Below are positions 33,566 to 40,150 of a stretch of DNA of 43,141 nucleotides, one piece after another. The stretch spans positions 1-43,141 of the forward strand of contig JADKJE010000008.1 in the NCBI GenBank assembly GCA_016722515.1, in the 5' to 3' direction. The notes under the pieces are model-generated. The model made no database searches. It was given only the letters and a program-made list of their open reading frames with translations, and had not been told where the DNA came from. Position numbers and translations under genes: made by a program. The DNA comes from Alphaproteobacteria bacterium (GTDB taxonomy: Bacteria; Pseudomonadota; Alphaproteobacteria; Rickettsiales; JADKJE01). How positions within the stretch are numbered: the first letter of the stretch is position 1; each line of letters starts with the position of its first letter.

Positions 33566-34333
33566 TTAACGTATAAATCCGGCTATCTTTAACGAACGAT
33601 TCCAACTTCCAAAATGGTCAATAAATGTTTTTGTTGTTGGTGTCAGGGATCTAAAGTCTCTACTTGTTGGTACTCGTCTGTATTTTTTATAAAAAATTCT
33701 TAACGCATTGATACAAGAATCATCTGATATTCCATTAACTGGCCTATTTGGTTCTACAACTTCAAAGCCGTTTTGTTCTCTGAACAGATTAAGAGATTTA
33801 TAACGATTCTTTATTAATTTAACAATTTTACTATCATGCTTTAGTAAATCCCTATATGTCGGATTTCTGCCAACATAATCACTGACCAACATATATCTTT
33901 GCCTTAACTGTTCCGGACAGGCGCCCACTATATTGTCATTACCTAATCGTTTATAAATGTAATCCCATCTTTTCTTATTATTTAAGGGCGAAAATTTACG
34001 TGCATAATCCGGGTTTCTATGTTTAGCCAAATTTTCCAGTGATATTTTACGATTTGCATTATCAGAATGTGATTTTGATATTGATCTACCTACCAATGGG
34101 AATTTGTATGGAAGTTTGTAATTATCCCTATAATCATCGCAAGATATTTTATGAGAAAATATTACATGATGAGACAAAGCTTTAAACCAATTTCCGCAAA
34201 TATGGCATTGAAGCGTGTCCGTTAATTTATTTCTTAACAATACGCCATCATACCCATGACCATTATCTAATTTCTCTATCGGCGGTTCACATTTAAATAT
34301 TGTTTCAACGTTATTATCAAAAAACATATCCAT
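33566..34333 (-). CDS. MucR/Ros-like zinc-finger protein with HNH-associated repeats (255 aa)
   Basis: The start is set at ATG 34333 (MDMFFDNN), eight bases after AGAGG; a GTG at 34342 overlaps that site. Residues about 40-75 (LQCHICGNWFKALSHHVIFS, then H, then YRDNYKLP) match the Ros/MucR C2H2 zinc finger. Two later segments, about residues 145-190 and 205-255, match the homing-endonuclease-associated repeat: YVGRNPTYRDLLK, and CINALRIFYKKYRRVPTSRD, ending FGSWNRSLKIAGFIR. These repeats usually bind DNA beside an HNH nuclease, but no HNH catalytic motif is present. It may be a DNA-binding regulator or a nuclease remnant. It lies directly downstream of the tRNA-like RNA, on the same transcript. 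Confidence 0.75.
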   Translation of the reverse strand: MDMFFDNNVETIFKCEPPIEKLDNGHGYDGVLLRNKLTDTLQCHICGNWFKALSHHVIFSHKISCDDYRDNYKLPYKFPLVGRSISKSHSDNANRKISLENLAKHRNPDYARKFSPLNNKKRWDYIYKRLGNDNIVGACPEQLRQRYMLVSDYVGRNPTYRDLLKHDSKIVKLIKNRYKSLNLFREQNGFEVVEPNRPVNGISDDSCINALRIFYKKYRRVPTSRDFRSLTPTTKTFIDHFGSWNRSLKIAGFIR

Positions 34334-34353
34334 AATTTTCACCTCTTAAATTC

Positions 34354-34504
34354 GCATCTAGGTTGGAGTCGAACCAACTTCAAGGTATATCACCGCCCGC
34401 AGAGTTATTTCATCGTGTCGAGGCAAGATCGCTACTCTGATCTGTTTTCACTAGGTTCCTTGCGTCCGTTTAGTAGGCGTTTCACCGTCAACGCCGCTAG
34501 ATGC
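34354..34504 (-). ncRNA. tRNA-like structured RNA of about 151 nt
   Basis: In RNA order, 5' GCATCTAG pairs with 3' CTAGATGC (8 bp, perfect). A T arm, GTTGG-TTCGACT-CCAAC (34378-34362), directly abuts the 3' acceptor strand and has a canonical TTCGAnT loop. A 6-bp hairpin GGCGTT-N8-AACGCC (34495-34476) stands where a D arm would be. CAAGG and CCTTG, the latter just before the T arm, can pair in the anticodon-stem position. Inside, AGATC-N8-GATCT has loop bases AGAGT that can pair with ACTCT downstream as a pseudoknot. It is too long for a tRNA without intron, has no encoded CCA and has no visible tmRNA tag. Its own promoter lies at 34539-34567. Confidence 0.7.
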
Positions 34505-34538
34505 TTAAATCTTGTTACTCCATATATAAAGCATTATT

Positions 34539-34567
34539 ATTATAGTGTCTAAATACAGTTAATCCAA
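34539..34567 (-). promoter_or_regulatory. Promoter for the tRNA-like RNA
   Basis: On the minus strand TTGGAT (34562-34567), 17 bases, then a perfect TATAAT (34539-34544). It follows directly on the stop of the methyltransferase-like gene. The predicted start is near 34532, about 28 bases before the tRNA-like 5' end, leaving a leader of the kind that RNase P removes. Confidence 0.65.
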
Positions 34568-35137
34568 TTATGGATTCGCTTCAAAAAATGCTTTTGAAAA
34601 ATTTATTGGGCACATACTTCTTTCATGCATAGTGTGTTTTGTAGATTCTCCCTTTTGACCAATGGTATAACCTGGAGGAAGTGGGTTATAGAGTATTGGG
34701 CGCTTCGGATGATTGAAAAATCCCCACAGTCCAGTTCTTTTACTGAGCATCCCTCCATATTCGACATGAGAATAAACAAAATTAGGATTTCCCATAAACC
34801 ATTTAAGAAGTCCTGTCGCGGGATTTTCCATACACCAAAATTTTAATGGAGAAGTTCTATTTGCTCCCTGTTCTTTGTATTGGCACTCCCATATTATCCT
34901 CAAACATTCCTTAACCAATCTCATTCCTTCCCTCAAATCTCGTGGAGTCTTTGCATTTGTTCTGGCAATACTAAACATAGTACAAGGTGGATTTGCAATA
35001 ATTCCGTAAACATCTTGGGGAGGATGGTAATTCTCAACCCCAATATCCGAACCAACTAAAATGACGTTATACCCTGCATCTCGATAAGGTTGTGAATCGC
35101 TACCAATATCAGCGCATAAATGAAGAATAGTTTTCAT
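34568..35137 (-). CDS. Short C5-cytosine-methyltransferase-like protein (189 aa)
   Basis: The start is ATG 35137 (MKTILHL), eight bases after GGGAG; a GTG at 35146 is less likely. Residues 4-33 (ILHLCADIGSDSQPYRDAGY, then VILVGSDIG) form an AdoMet-binding motif-I-like start. NPPCTMF contains the catalytic PPC-type Cys (P50, P51, C52). ENPATG at 104 corresponds to the ENV motif. The target-recognition domain of full C5-methyltransferases is absent, as in other short phage members. It may methylate phage DNA against restriction or may be a related pyrimidine-modifying enzyme. It lies in the early operon just before the tRNA-like RNA. Confidence 0.75.
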   Translation of the reverse strand: MKTILHLCADIGSDSQPYRDAGYNVILVGSDIGVENYHPPQDVYGIIANPPCTMFSIARTNAKTPRDLREGMRLVKECLRIIWECQYKEQGANRTSPLKFWCMENPATGLLKWFMGNPNFVYSHVEYGGMLSKRTGLWGFFNHPKRPILYNPLPPGYTIGQKGESTKHTMHERSMCPINFSKAFFEANP

Positions 35138-35160
35138 TGTTGACACTCCCAGCCTTTCAT

Positions 35161-35403
35161 TTATTTTTCCCCCTTAACTTTTAAACTCAAAATTAAATTT
35201 CTTGATATCGTTAACTCTTCTTCCCATCCCGTAATTGGCTCTTCATGCCCCCTATGATCAACTATTTCAGCGCATTTCTCAATCGCCTGATTCCATCCTT
35301 CGATGAATCCTCTAGACATTGAAATCAGAGAGGCCGAAGGCAAGTCTTTTGATATATCCTTTGGATTTAAAATATTTTTCGCGTTCTCAATTGTTAGGCT
35401 CAT
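35161..35403 (-). CDS. Hypothetical 80-aa early protein
   Basis: The protein is helical (MSLTIENAKNILNPKDISKD; GFIEGWNQAIEKCAEIVDHR; EEELTISRNLILSLKVKGEK). The middle motif GFIEGWNQAIEKCAE recurs in many small phage proteins of unknown function. The ATG overlaps the stop of the small membrane gene as ATGA. Its first seven codons repeat at 35539-35558, where they begin a 14-codon ORF. Confidence 0.6.
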   Translation of the reverse strand: MSLTIENAKNILNPKDISKDLPSASLISMSRGFIEGWNQAIEKCAEIVDHRGHEEPITGWEEELTISRNLILSLKVKGEK

Positions 35404-35513
35404 TCAAACCTTCCTTTACGTTTTAAAATAATTACAACAATGGCTATGTAAGCCACCAATAGAGAAGCCACTTGGAAAACTTTTGAGTAAGATAAAGTTA
35501 CAAAAATGTCCAC
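35400..35513 (-). CDS. Single-pass membrane protein (37 aa) with GTG start
   Basis: The GTG at 35513 directly follows the stop of a 14-codon ORF and lies seven bases after GGTGGG. The product is VDIFVTLSYSKVFQ, then a membrane helix VASLLVAYIAIVVIILK and a basic tail RKGRFE. The stop overlaps the next ATG. It is small but well framed by its neighbours. Confidence 0.45.
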   Translation of the reverse strand: MDIFVTLSYSKVFQVASLLVAYIAIVVIILKRKGRFE

Positions 35514-35558
35514 TTATTCCCACCACGCTTCCAATATATTCTCAATTGTTAGGTTCAT
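35514..35558 (-). CDS. 14-codon ORF, possible remnant of a paralogous gene start
   Basis: The ORF reads MNLTIENILEAWWE. Its first 20 bases match 19 of 20 with the start of the 80-aa gene (35384-35403). It is probably the surviving start of a duplicated gene that now serves only to couple translation to the 37-aa membrane gene. Confidence 0.35.
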   Translation of the reverse strand: MNLTIENILEAWWE

Positions 35559-35766
35559 TTTTTACCACCTGATAGATATACCCAATCCCCTTATTTATTC
35601 TCAAACTAATACAATTAAGGTGAATTTGCTCACACTCAACCAAACCGTCATCTTCGGTTCCATCAATAGGAACCAGGATTGTTTTTTCATCGTCATTCGT
35701 TAAGCATATGGGGCATTTATTTCCACCTGATTTATTGAAATGAGGAAATGCTTTAAGAAGTTTCAT
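35542..35766 (-). CDS. Small zinc-binding protein (74 aa)
   Basis: CPIC near residue 18 and a later C-x(4)-H-x-x-C (CEQIHLNC) could bind zinc. Otherwise the protein is mixed: MKLLKAFPHFNKSGGNK at the start, TILVPIDGTEDDGLVE in the middle and GIGYIYQVVKNEPNN at the end. No family is recognised. It is one of several small cysteine-rich early proteins here. The 83 bases upstream (35767-35849) hold only very short ORFs, such as one starting MADIMIERRLKADGNK that overlaps this ATG; I do not call them. Confidence 0.6.
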   Translation of the reverse strand: MKLLKAFPHFNKSGGNKCPICLTNDDEKTILVPIDGTEDDGLVECEQIHLNCISLRINKGIGYIYQVVKNEPNN

Positions 35767-35849
35767 TTATTCCCATCCGCTTTTAACCGCCTCTCAATCA
35801 TAATATCAGCCATAATGTCGTCCCTGCGTAACGGTCTATTAATTCGATG

Positions 35850-36032
35850 TTATTCATAATGAATTTTGTTTGATCTTTCGTCGTAGCAACATCGCCCATG
35901 GATATCTCCACATTCTTTGCACCTAAAAAAACCAGCATCGCCAAGCCTTTCACCGCATTCGCAATAACAATTATGAGCATTTTCCATCGTCATTTCTGGA
36001 ATGCTTGTTTTCCAGTCATCTATTGACGCCAT
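35850..36032 (-). CDS. Zinc-ribbon protein (60 aa)
   Basis: The start is ATG 36032 (MASIDDWK), nine bases after GGAGGC. Cysteines fall as NCYCECGERLGD, then FFRCKECGDIHGRCC, a two-knuckle zinc ribbon. The product is acidic overall. It overlaps the upstream 97-aa gene by 17 bases. The role is unknown, probably nucleic-acid or protein binding. Confidence 0.6.
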   Translation of the reverse strand: MASIDDWKTSIPEMTMENAHNCYCECGERLGDAGFFRCKECGDIHGRCCYDERSNKIHYE

Positions 36033-36309
36033 TTTTATTCGCCTCCATATCGTTATAATGTTTTGAACATAAGTAATATGATTGAATTTTATGCAGCGAC
36101 CTATTTTCCGGACACAACAAGCAATGCGATATGCCTCTGTTTTCAAGCCATTTTATGCATATAAGGTTTGCCAACTTTTTTGCTTCGTCTTTAAGTATCT
36201 TATTTGGCAAAGAGCCCTCTTTTTGCATTAAAACGGACAACTTAAATTCTGTTCTTAAATCACTCCAATCCCTATATCTATTTCTTATATCTTTTAATAT
36301 GTTTTTCAT
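36016..36309 (-). CDS. Hypothetical 97-aa early protein with Cys/His cluster
   Basis: The N-terminal 55 residues are helical and basic (MKNILKDIRNRYRDWSDLRT, LPNKILKDEAKKLANLICIK). Residues 60-85 hold CLLCPENRSLH and YYLCSKHY, a plausible zinc-binding group. The ATG overlaps the RecT stop (36306-36309), so the gene is coupled to the recombinase. No family is recognised. Confidence 0.6.
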   Translation of the reverse strand: MKNILKDIRNRYRDWSDLRTEFKLSVLMQKEGSLPNKILKDEAKKLANLICIKWLENRGISHCLLCPENRSLHKIQSYYLCSKHYNDMEANKNGVNR

Positions 36310-37214
36310 TTTTCAACGCCTTTTTCATAATTTCCATCAATTAAATTGCCTGATTTTTCATGGTAATCATTAGGAGGTTCTATTGCGTCGTTTTCCATTT
36401 CTTCTGTTTTTGGTGTATCCGTGTTTTTGTTTTCTTCTTTTGCTGGCTCTAAAGAATCAGATCCGTCCGGATATATAACTTGAGCCTGAATATCAGCGGA
36501 AGACTCTACTGGGCTATCAATAACGCCTTGATCTAGCGTGATCGCAGACTGCATTTCTATTGAAAGAATCGCATATTTTGACAAAATCATTTTTAAAACT
36601 GTTTTTAATGCCATCGCGTCAAAATTAATCTGCCAAGGAGTACCGGGCCTAGAATATGACTTTGAATACCTTGACGCATGTTTTTTGACTTGATCAACAG
36701 TCATGTATAAATATTTCTCAAAACCTGTTTTCAATTTAAAATAAGCAACATAGGCAACAATTTTATCGGATTTCTTTTTTGACTCGTCAATAACGATTTC
36801 TCCGGTTATCCTGTTATTTGATATAAGCTCCCCTTCGTATAATTCTGCTGCGTTCATCGTTTGATAAAGACCCGTTCTTATTGCCAATTGGACAAACCCC
36901 TTCCAGCCCATTTGGAATGAGGCCACCTTTCCATATGGAACAATGTACGCAAAACCAAGATTGGGGTTTATTGGTAAGTCAAGCGTTGCCGCTATCATGG
37001 CCGCTGAAATAACCGTTTTCGGATCTGCCGCCTTAAGTTCTGGCTTTGCATTTGTGAGAGAAAGCAAAGACGATATAAATTGAGGAGCTTTCTTTCCAAG
37101 AACCTCGTCGAATCTCTTTTTAATTTTCTCATTTGAAACCAACTCATTTAATGTCGTCGCGTTTGTTAGTTTTGACTGCTCGATCCTTGTTGTGATATCT
37201 TTTACATTTGCCAT
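36306..37214 (-). CDS. recT: RecT-type single-strand annealing recombinase
   Basis: The 302-residue product matches RecT over residues 20-230: IKKRFDEVLGKKAPQFISSL, AAMIAATLDLPINPNLGFAY, IVPYGKVASFQMGWKGFVQL, AIRTGLYQTMNA, then PWQINFDAMALKTVLKMILS. RecT anneals single strands with the exonuclease partner encoded upstream at 37425-38336. The C-terminal 60 residues are acidic and Pro-rich, as usual. The ATG at 37214 has a GGGAGAG site. Confidence 0.93.
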   Translation of the reverse strand: MANVKDITTRIEQSKLTNATTLNELVSNEKIKKRFDEVLGKKAPQFISSLLSLTNAKPELKAADPKTVISAAMIAATLDLPINPNLGFAYIVPYGKVASFQMGWKGFVQLAIRTGLYQTMNAAELYEGELISNNRITGEIVIDESKKKSDKIVAYVAYFKLKTGFEKYLYMTVDQVKKHASRYSKSYSRPGTPWQINFDAMALKTVLKMILSKYAILSIEMQSAITLDQGVIDSPVESSADIQAQVIYPDGSDSLEPAKEENKNTDTPKTEEMENDAIEPPNDYHEKSGNLIDGNYEKGVEK

Positions 37215-37218
37215 ATAT

Positions 37219-37422
37219 TTACTCTCCCTTTTTTAATTTATCTTTTAAGAAGTTAATTTCTTCGTCCATATCCTCAATTTCTCTTTCCATTAAATCAATT
37301 CTCTTATTTAACATTCTGATTTCTGTTTCCTTCTCATCAACAAGGAGCATGATACTGCACAGCGGACAACTCCTTGAATCGACAACGATTGTTTCATGTG
37401 AATTTTCGCAAATGCTTAACAT
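37219..37422 (-). CDS. Coiled-coil protein with CxxC pair (67 aa)
   Basis: The second in-frame ATG, at 37422, is preferred because GGGGG lies seven bases upstream; the ATG at 37428 is too close to it. CPLC (a single knuckle) is followed by a continuous coiled coil (EKETEIRMLNKRIDLMEREI, EDMDEEINFLKDKLK). It lies between the exonuclease and RecT genes and may be a recombination accessory protein; this is inference from position. Confidence 0.6.
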   Translation of the reverse strand: MLSICENSHETIVVDSRSCPLCSIMLLVDEKETEIRMLNKRIDLMEREIEDMDEEINFLKDKLKKGE

Positions 37423-37424
37423 TG

Positions 37425-38336
37425 TCATTCCCCCAATTTCTTATAAGAAAATTTTCTAATTTCTTTCTCAGTTTTAATTTGTTCGTATATCTCCGGAAAT
37501 TCAGACCTTAATTTTTTCTGGTCAATACCGGCCCATTTTGAATTTTTCCATGAGACAGAATATTCATTTGTAACGCCCGATTCGGAATCCTTGAGAATAT
37601 TTTTTACATTGTTTTTATTTATCTCAATTTCAGATTCCAGCATTTTTATTGTTCTCACACATTCCTCTATTCTTTTTATTTGCACATTGATTTCATCTGG
37701 AAGGTTTAGAGCTGTTTTATTTAATGCGGTCGGGTAAAGATTTTTAAGAATTTCAGAATCGTTTTCGATTAAGATTTCGGGTTGAATTTTTGGAATTACA
37801 TATTTATTCCAAAACTCAACTTCCTTATCTGTAACCATTTGCAACAATTTCTCATCATAGGGAATTTGCTTTATTTTTAATGATGAATTTCCAATAAGAC
37901 AGCAAATTTCAGCCTTTTTTCCGGTTACGGCCATTTGATGATATACTTGAATTATGTATTCTTGCGGAATTTCTTCATCATCCCATTCCATTTTTTTGTA
38001 TTCCGACGCTGTTTTTATTTCAAGAATTGTTTCTTCTCCGACAATATATCTGTCAAGATTACAGGCTATAAACGGATATTTTTTATAATATATTGTTTCG
38101 TTTACTTTCCTGAGCTTTTTGCCTGTCTCCTCCTCATAGAGTTCGGCGACAATTTGCTCCATCTTTGTGCCAATTCTTACGTTAAGCCTATCCCCGATAT
38201 CCTCCGGAGCCAATACTCCTGTTTTTTCGCACCATACTTTTAAAGGCGAAGAATATCTCGACATGCCAAGAATGCCGGGCGCGTCTGTCGAACCAATATA
38301 ATTGATTCTTTCCGATCTTTGCTTGTCTGTTATCAT
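37425..38336 (-). CDS. YqaJ/lambda-exonuclease-like recombination nuclease
   Basis: YIGSTDAPGILGMSRYSSPL (residues 13-32) is the hallmark of the YqaJ viral recombinase family. GTKMEQIVAELYEEETG follows, then the PD-(D/E)XK core with D95 (CNLDRYI) and E106-x-K108 (ILEIKTAS), and later IPQEYIIQVYHQMAVTGKK. It would resect double-strand ends to give 3' overhangs for RecT, encoded just downstream. The length of 303 is normal. The gene starts at 38336, overlapping the small membrane gene. Confidence 0.92.
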   Translation of the reverse strand: MITDKQRSERINYIGSTDAPGILGMSRYSSPLKVWCEKTGVLAPEDIGDRLNVRIGTKMEQIVAELYEEETGKKLRKVNETIYYKKYPFIACNLDRYIVGEETILEIKTASEYKKMEWDDEEIPQEYIIQVYHQMAVTGKKAEICCLIGNSSLKIKQIPYDEKLLQMVTDKEVEFWNKYVIPKIQPEILIENDSEILKNLYPTALNKTALNLPDEINVQIKRIEECVRTIKMLESEIEINKNNVKNILKDSESGVTNEYSVSWKNSKWAGIDQKKLRSEFPEIYEQIKTEKEIRKFSYKKLGE

Positions 38337-38467
38337 AGACGACCATTCCTTTCGTCATTATCGTTTAAATGGACGGCGACGATGGCAAGGACGACCGACA
38401 CTATTAATGTAACCCAGAAATACGCCGTTGCGTAGTAATTCCTTAATCCGAAGTAAGCATCATTCAT
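38333..38467 (-). CDS. Single-pass membrane protein (44 aa)
   Basis: ATG 38467 lies seven bases after GGGAGG. The product starts MNDAYFGLRNYYATAYF, then a membrane helix WVTLIVSVVLAIVAVHL and a charged tail NDNDERNGRL. Its stop overlaps the exonuclease ATG as ATGA. The ribosome-binding site and coupling make it convincing; the function is unknown. Confidence 0.6.
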   Translation of the reverse strand: MNDAYFGLRNYYATAYFWVTLIVSVVLAIVAVHLNDNDERNGRL

Positions 38468-38502
38468 AAATAACCTCCCAATTATTTTTTGAAAATTACC
38501 AA

Positions 38503-38637
38503 TTACTTTTTAATTGATTGCTTCTTTTTTAACCAAACGTGATTATTATTATAAGAACGGCATTTTCTAGAGCAATAAATTTTTCGGCTGTCTTTCGTCG
38601 AGAAATCATTGCTGCAGAATTTACATTTTTTAATCAT
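38503..38637 (-). CDS. Zinc-finger protein (44 aa), first gene of the early operon
   Basis: This is the first ORF after the early promoter. ATG 38637 lies about seven bases after AGGA, which is part of the -10 region, so the mRNA leader would be very short or leaderless. The product reads MIKKCKFCSNDFSTKDSRKI, then YCSRKCRSYNNNHVW, and ends basic (KKKQSIKK). The C-x2-C...C-x3-C spacing is like the small treble-clef or MYND-like fingers of phage and bacterial proteins. No named family. Confidence 0.5.
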   Translation of the reverse strand: MIKKCKFCSNDFSTKDSRKIYCSRKCRSYNNNHVWLKKKQSIKK

Positions 38638-38643
38638 GGGTAG

Positions 38644-38672
38644 ATCCTATCATGATATCATGAGAGTGTCAA
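38644..38672 (-). promoter_or_regulatory. Early promoter with palindromic operator
   Basis: On the minus strand a perfect TTGACA (38667-38672), 17 bases, then TAGGAT (38644-38649). The spacer contains the perfect 14-bp palindrome TCATGATATCATGA (38650-38663), ideally placed for a dimeric repressor to block RNA polymerase. It lies between a terminator and the recombination operon. Confidence 0.75.
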
Positions 38673-38675
38673 GAT

Positions 38676-38736
38676 AAAAAAATAGGCCCGTGGAAGCATG
38701 GGAGAATGCTTGTCGCTCTTTTGGAGCTATCCACGG
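38676..38736 (-). terminator. Branched intrinsic terminator ending the lysis/late block
   Basis: On the minus strand CCGTGGA pairs with TCCACGG (38736-38688). Two inner hairpins are GCTC-CAAAA-GAGC and AGCAT-TCTCCC-ATGCT, giving a three-way junction. GGGCCTATTTTTTTATC follows. It starts 14 bases after the upstream gene ends and lies immediately before the early promoter. It could also be a small RNA. Confidence 0.7.
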
Positions 38737-38749
38737 AATTATCGGAGGG

Positions 38750-39106
38750 TTATTCGGTGAGTATGCTTCCGAGGGATCTAATCGCCGACGGGCTGATGCT
38801 CACGTCGCTTAATTCTTTTAAATTTATTTGAGAAAATTCAAGGTCAACCTTCGTATTCAGTAATTCATCAATTTCCTTCCTGAATTTATCAATGTTTTCT
38901 TCCCTTATTTTATATGTTCCGTCGTCTTGTTTGTCGCCAAGTTCTTCGGCCTTTTTGATTTTTGCCTGATTAAATAACTCAATTTCTTTGGCAATAATAT
39001 TTATCACCTTCGCCACCTTAAAAGACGTTCGCGCTGGTAATTTACAATTGTTCAATTCGACCAACCCATGCTCCGACTCCGCTAAAGCTTTTAATCTTAA
39101 TTCCAT
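38750..39106 (-). CDS. Hypothetical helical 118-aa protein
   Basis: The product is mainly helical and charged (FKVAKVINIIAKEIELFNQA, KKAEELGDKQDDGTYKIREE, NIDKFRKEIDELLNTKVDLE), with a C-terminal ISPSAIRSLGSILTE. It resembles small phage proteins of the DUF1617 type in layout, but I am not certain. The start overlaps the region of the DUF1353 gene's stop with a GGGAG site. It is the last gene before the branched terminator. Confidence 0.6.
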   Translation of the reverse strand: MELRLKALAESEHGLVELNNCKLPARTSFKVAKVINIIAKEIELFNQAKIKKAEELGDKQDDGTYKIREENIDKFRKEIDELLNTKVDLEFSQINLKELSDVSISPSAIRSLGSILTE

Positions 39107-39107
39107 A

Positions 39108-39515
39108 TCAATCTCCCTTCATTTCCTTTAATTTCTTATTCTCTTTCTTATGGTTGTTCCATGGCAGCCACCCGCCAACCCTCACCCCGTTATATATCAA
39201 AAATCGCTGCAGCCAATTAACGCCGAGTATTTCAAGGGCCTCCAATAGTATCGCATCCGATACCAGCCTTGAGCGTTCCTGTGTCATATATAGATAATCA
39301 TGCAACACAAATGCCGCTGTTGCTTTCCCAATTGGGCTTACAATATTCCAAAATATTTTAGGTATTGATCCGAAGTCTGTCAGAAATCCTTCCGGGACGA
39401 CAATCTTTTCGTTCCCTCCGAGCTCTCCAACGTCATATGTAAACTCTCTTTCAAGCCTCCACATAATACCGTCTTTTTCAGGTGAAACTATCAGTTTTTC
39501 TGTAAACGATGACAT
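39108..39515 (-). CDS. DUF1353 phage protein (135 aa)
   Basis: The pattern FTYDVGELGGNEKIVVPEGF, LTDFGSIPKIFWNIVSPIGK and TAAFVLHDYLYMTQERSR (VPxGFxTDFASIP...HDxLY) is characteristic of DUF1353, a family usually found next to endolysin genes in phages. Its function is not established; association with tail-borne or lysis functions is assumed from context. The gene lies 11 bases after the endolysin gene. Confidence 0.85.
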   Translation of the reverse strand: MSSFTEKLIVSPEKDGIMWRLEREFTYDVGELGGNEKIVVPEGFLTDFGSIPKIFWNIVSPIGKATAAFVLHDYLYMTQERSRLVSDAILLEALEILGVNWLQRFLIYNGVRVGGWLPWNNHKKENKKLKEMKGD

Positions 39516-39526
39516 AATTTACTCCA

Positions 39527-40150
39527 TTAATTTACTGTGTCCATTAGGTGTAAAACCCTGTATGACCAATTTAATGAATATTTTAACAGGTTTATGTTTG
39601 TTGCCATAATTCGCGCATATTCAGCAAGCCTTAGAGCAAGATACTTTCTTACCCTCGACCGCCCAGCTCTGGAGGCCGCTGATAGCGTTTCGCTTCCTAT
39701 GATCCCGTCAACCTCAACATCTAAAGCCATTTGGAGCATCCTCTTGGCTTTCCCTGTGCCCATATTAACGGCTGTATCAAAAACACATACTGCAAACGCA
39801 GTAGGCAGGTCGTCACAATTGCATGGTATCCAATAATCTCGCAGATAAATGGCTTTTGCTTCGTCAATAGTTAAGGATTTTATGTTTATTGAAGGGTACG
39901 CCTTCTTTGATATTCCGTACATTGTTTCACCGCCAGGGTCGTCCGGATCAAGAGTATATTCCCCTTCCATTTTTAGAACAAATTCTATTGCCTTATCCCA
40001 ATCGGTTCTCATGATTTTTATCCTTGTATATTGATTTTTGTCTTTATTCCATTCATACGATATTCCGCAAATTGGACATGAATATTCATCATTAAATTCG
40101 CCCGGCCAAACGGGGCTAAGTTCAAAATTACAGTCCTCGCATGGGATCAT
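39527..40150 (-). CDS. GH108-type endolysin, possibly with N-terminal zinc ribbon
   Basis: Residues 50-207 match the glycoside hydrolase 108 muramidase family: WDKAIEFVLKMEGEYTLDPD, DPGGETMYGISKKAYP, DEAKAIYLRDYW, then FDTAVNMGTGKAKRMLQMAL and DGIIGSETLSA. E62 in EGEY is the expected catalytic acid. If translation begins at ATG 40150 (coupled to the holin-like gene stop), the first 45 residues carry CEDCNFEL and CPICG, a zinc ribbon not usual in endolysins. An alternative start at 40012 (MRTDWDKA, with an AAGGA site) gives a standard 161-aa enzyme. The protein degrades host peptidoglycan. Confidence 0.85.
   Translation of the reverse strand: MIPCEDCNFELSPVWPGEFNDEYSCPICGISYEWNKDKNQYTRIKIMRTDWDKAIEFVLKMEGEYTLDPDDPGGETMYGISKKAYPSINIKSLTIDEAKAIYLRDYWIPCNCDDLPTAFAVCVFDTAVNMGTGKAKRMLQMALDVEVDGIIGSETLSAASRAGRSRVRKYLALRLAEYARIMATNINLLKYSLNWSYRVLHLMDTVN

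Noticed and set aside
34354..34504. Ordinary tRNA or ordinary tmRNA
   Set aside because: 151 nt is too long for a tRNA and no anticodon arm with a 7-base loop was found in place. It is also far shorter than tmRNAs, with no tag ORF ending in ALAA and no alanine identity pair.
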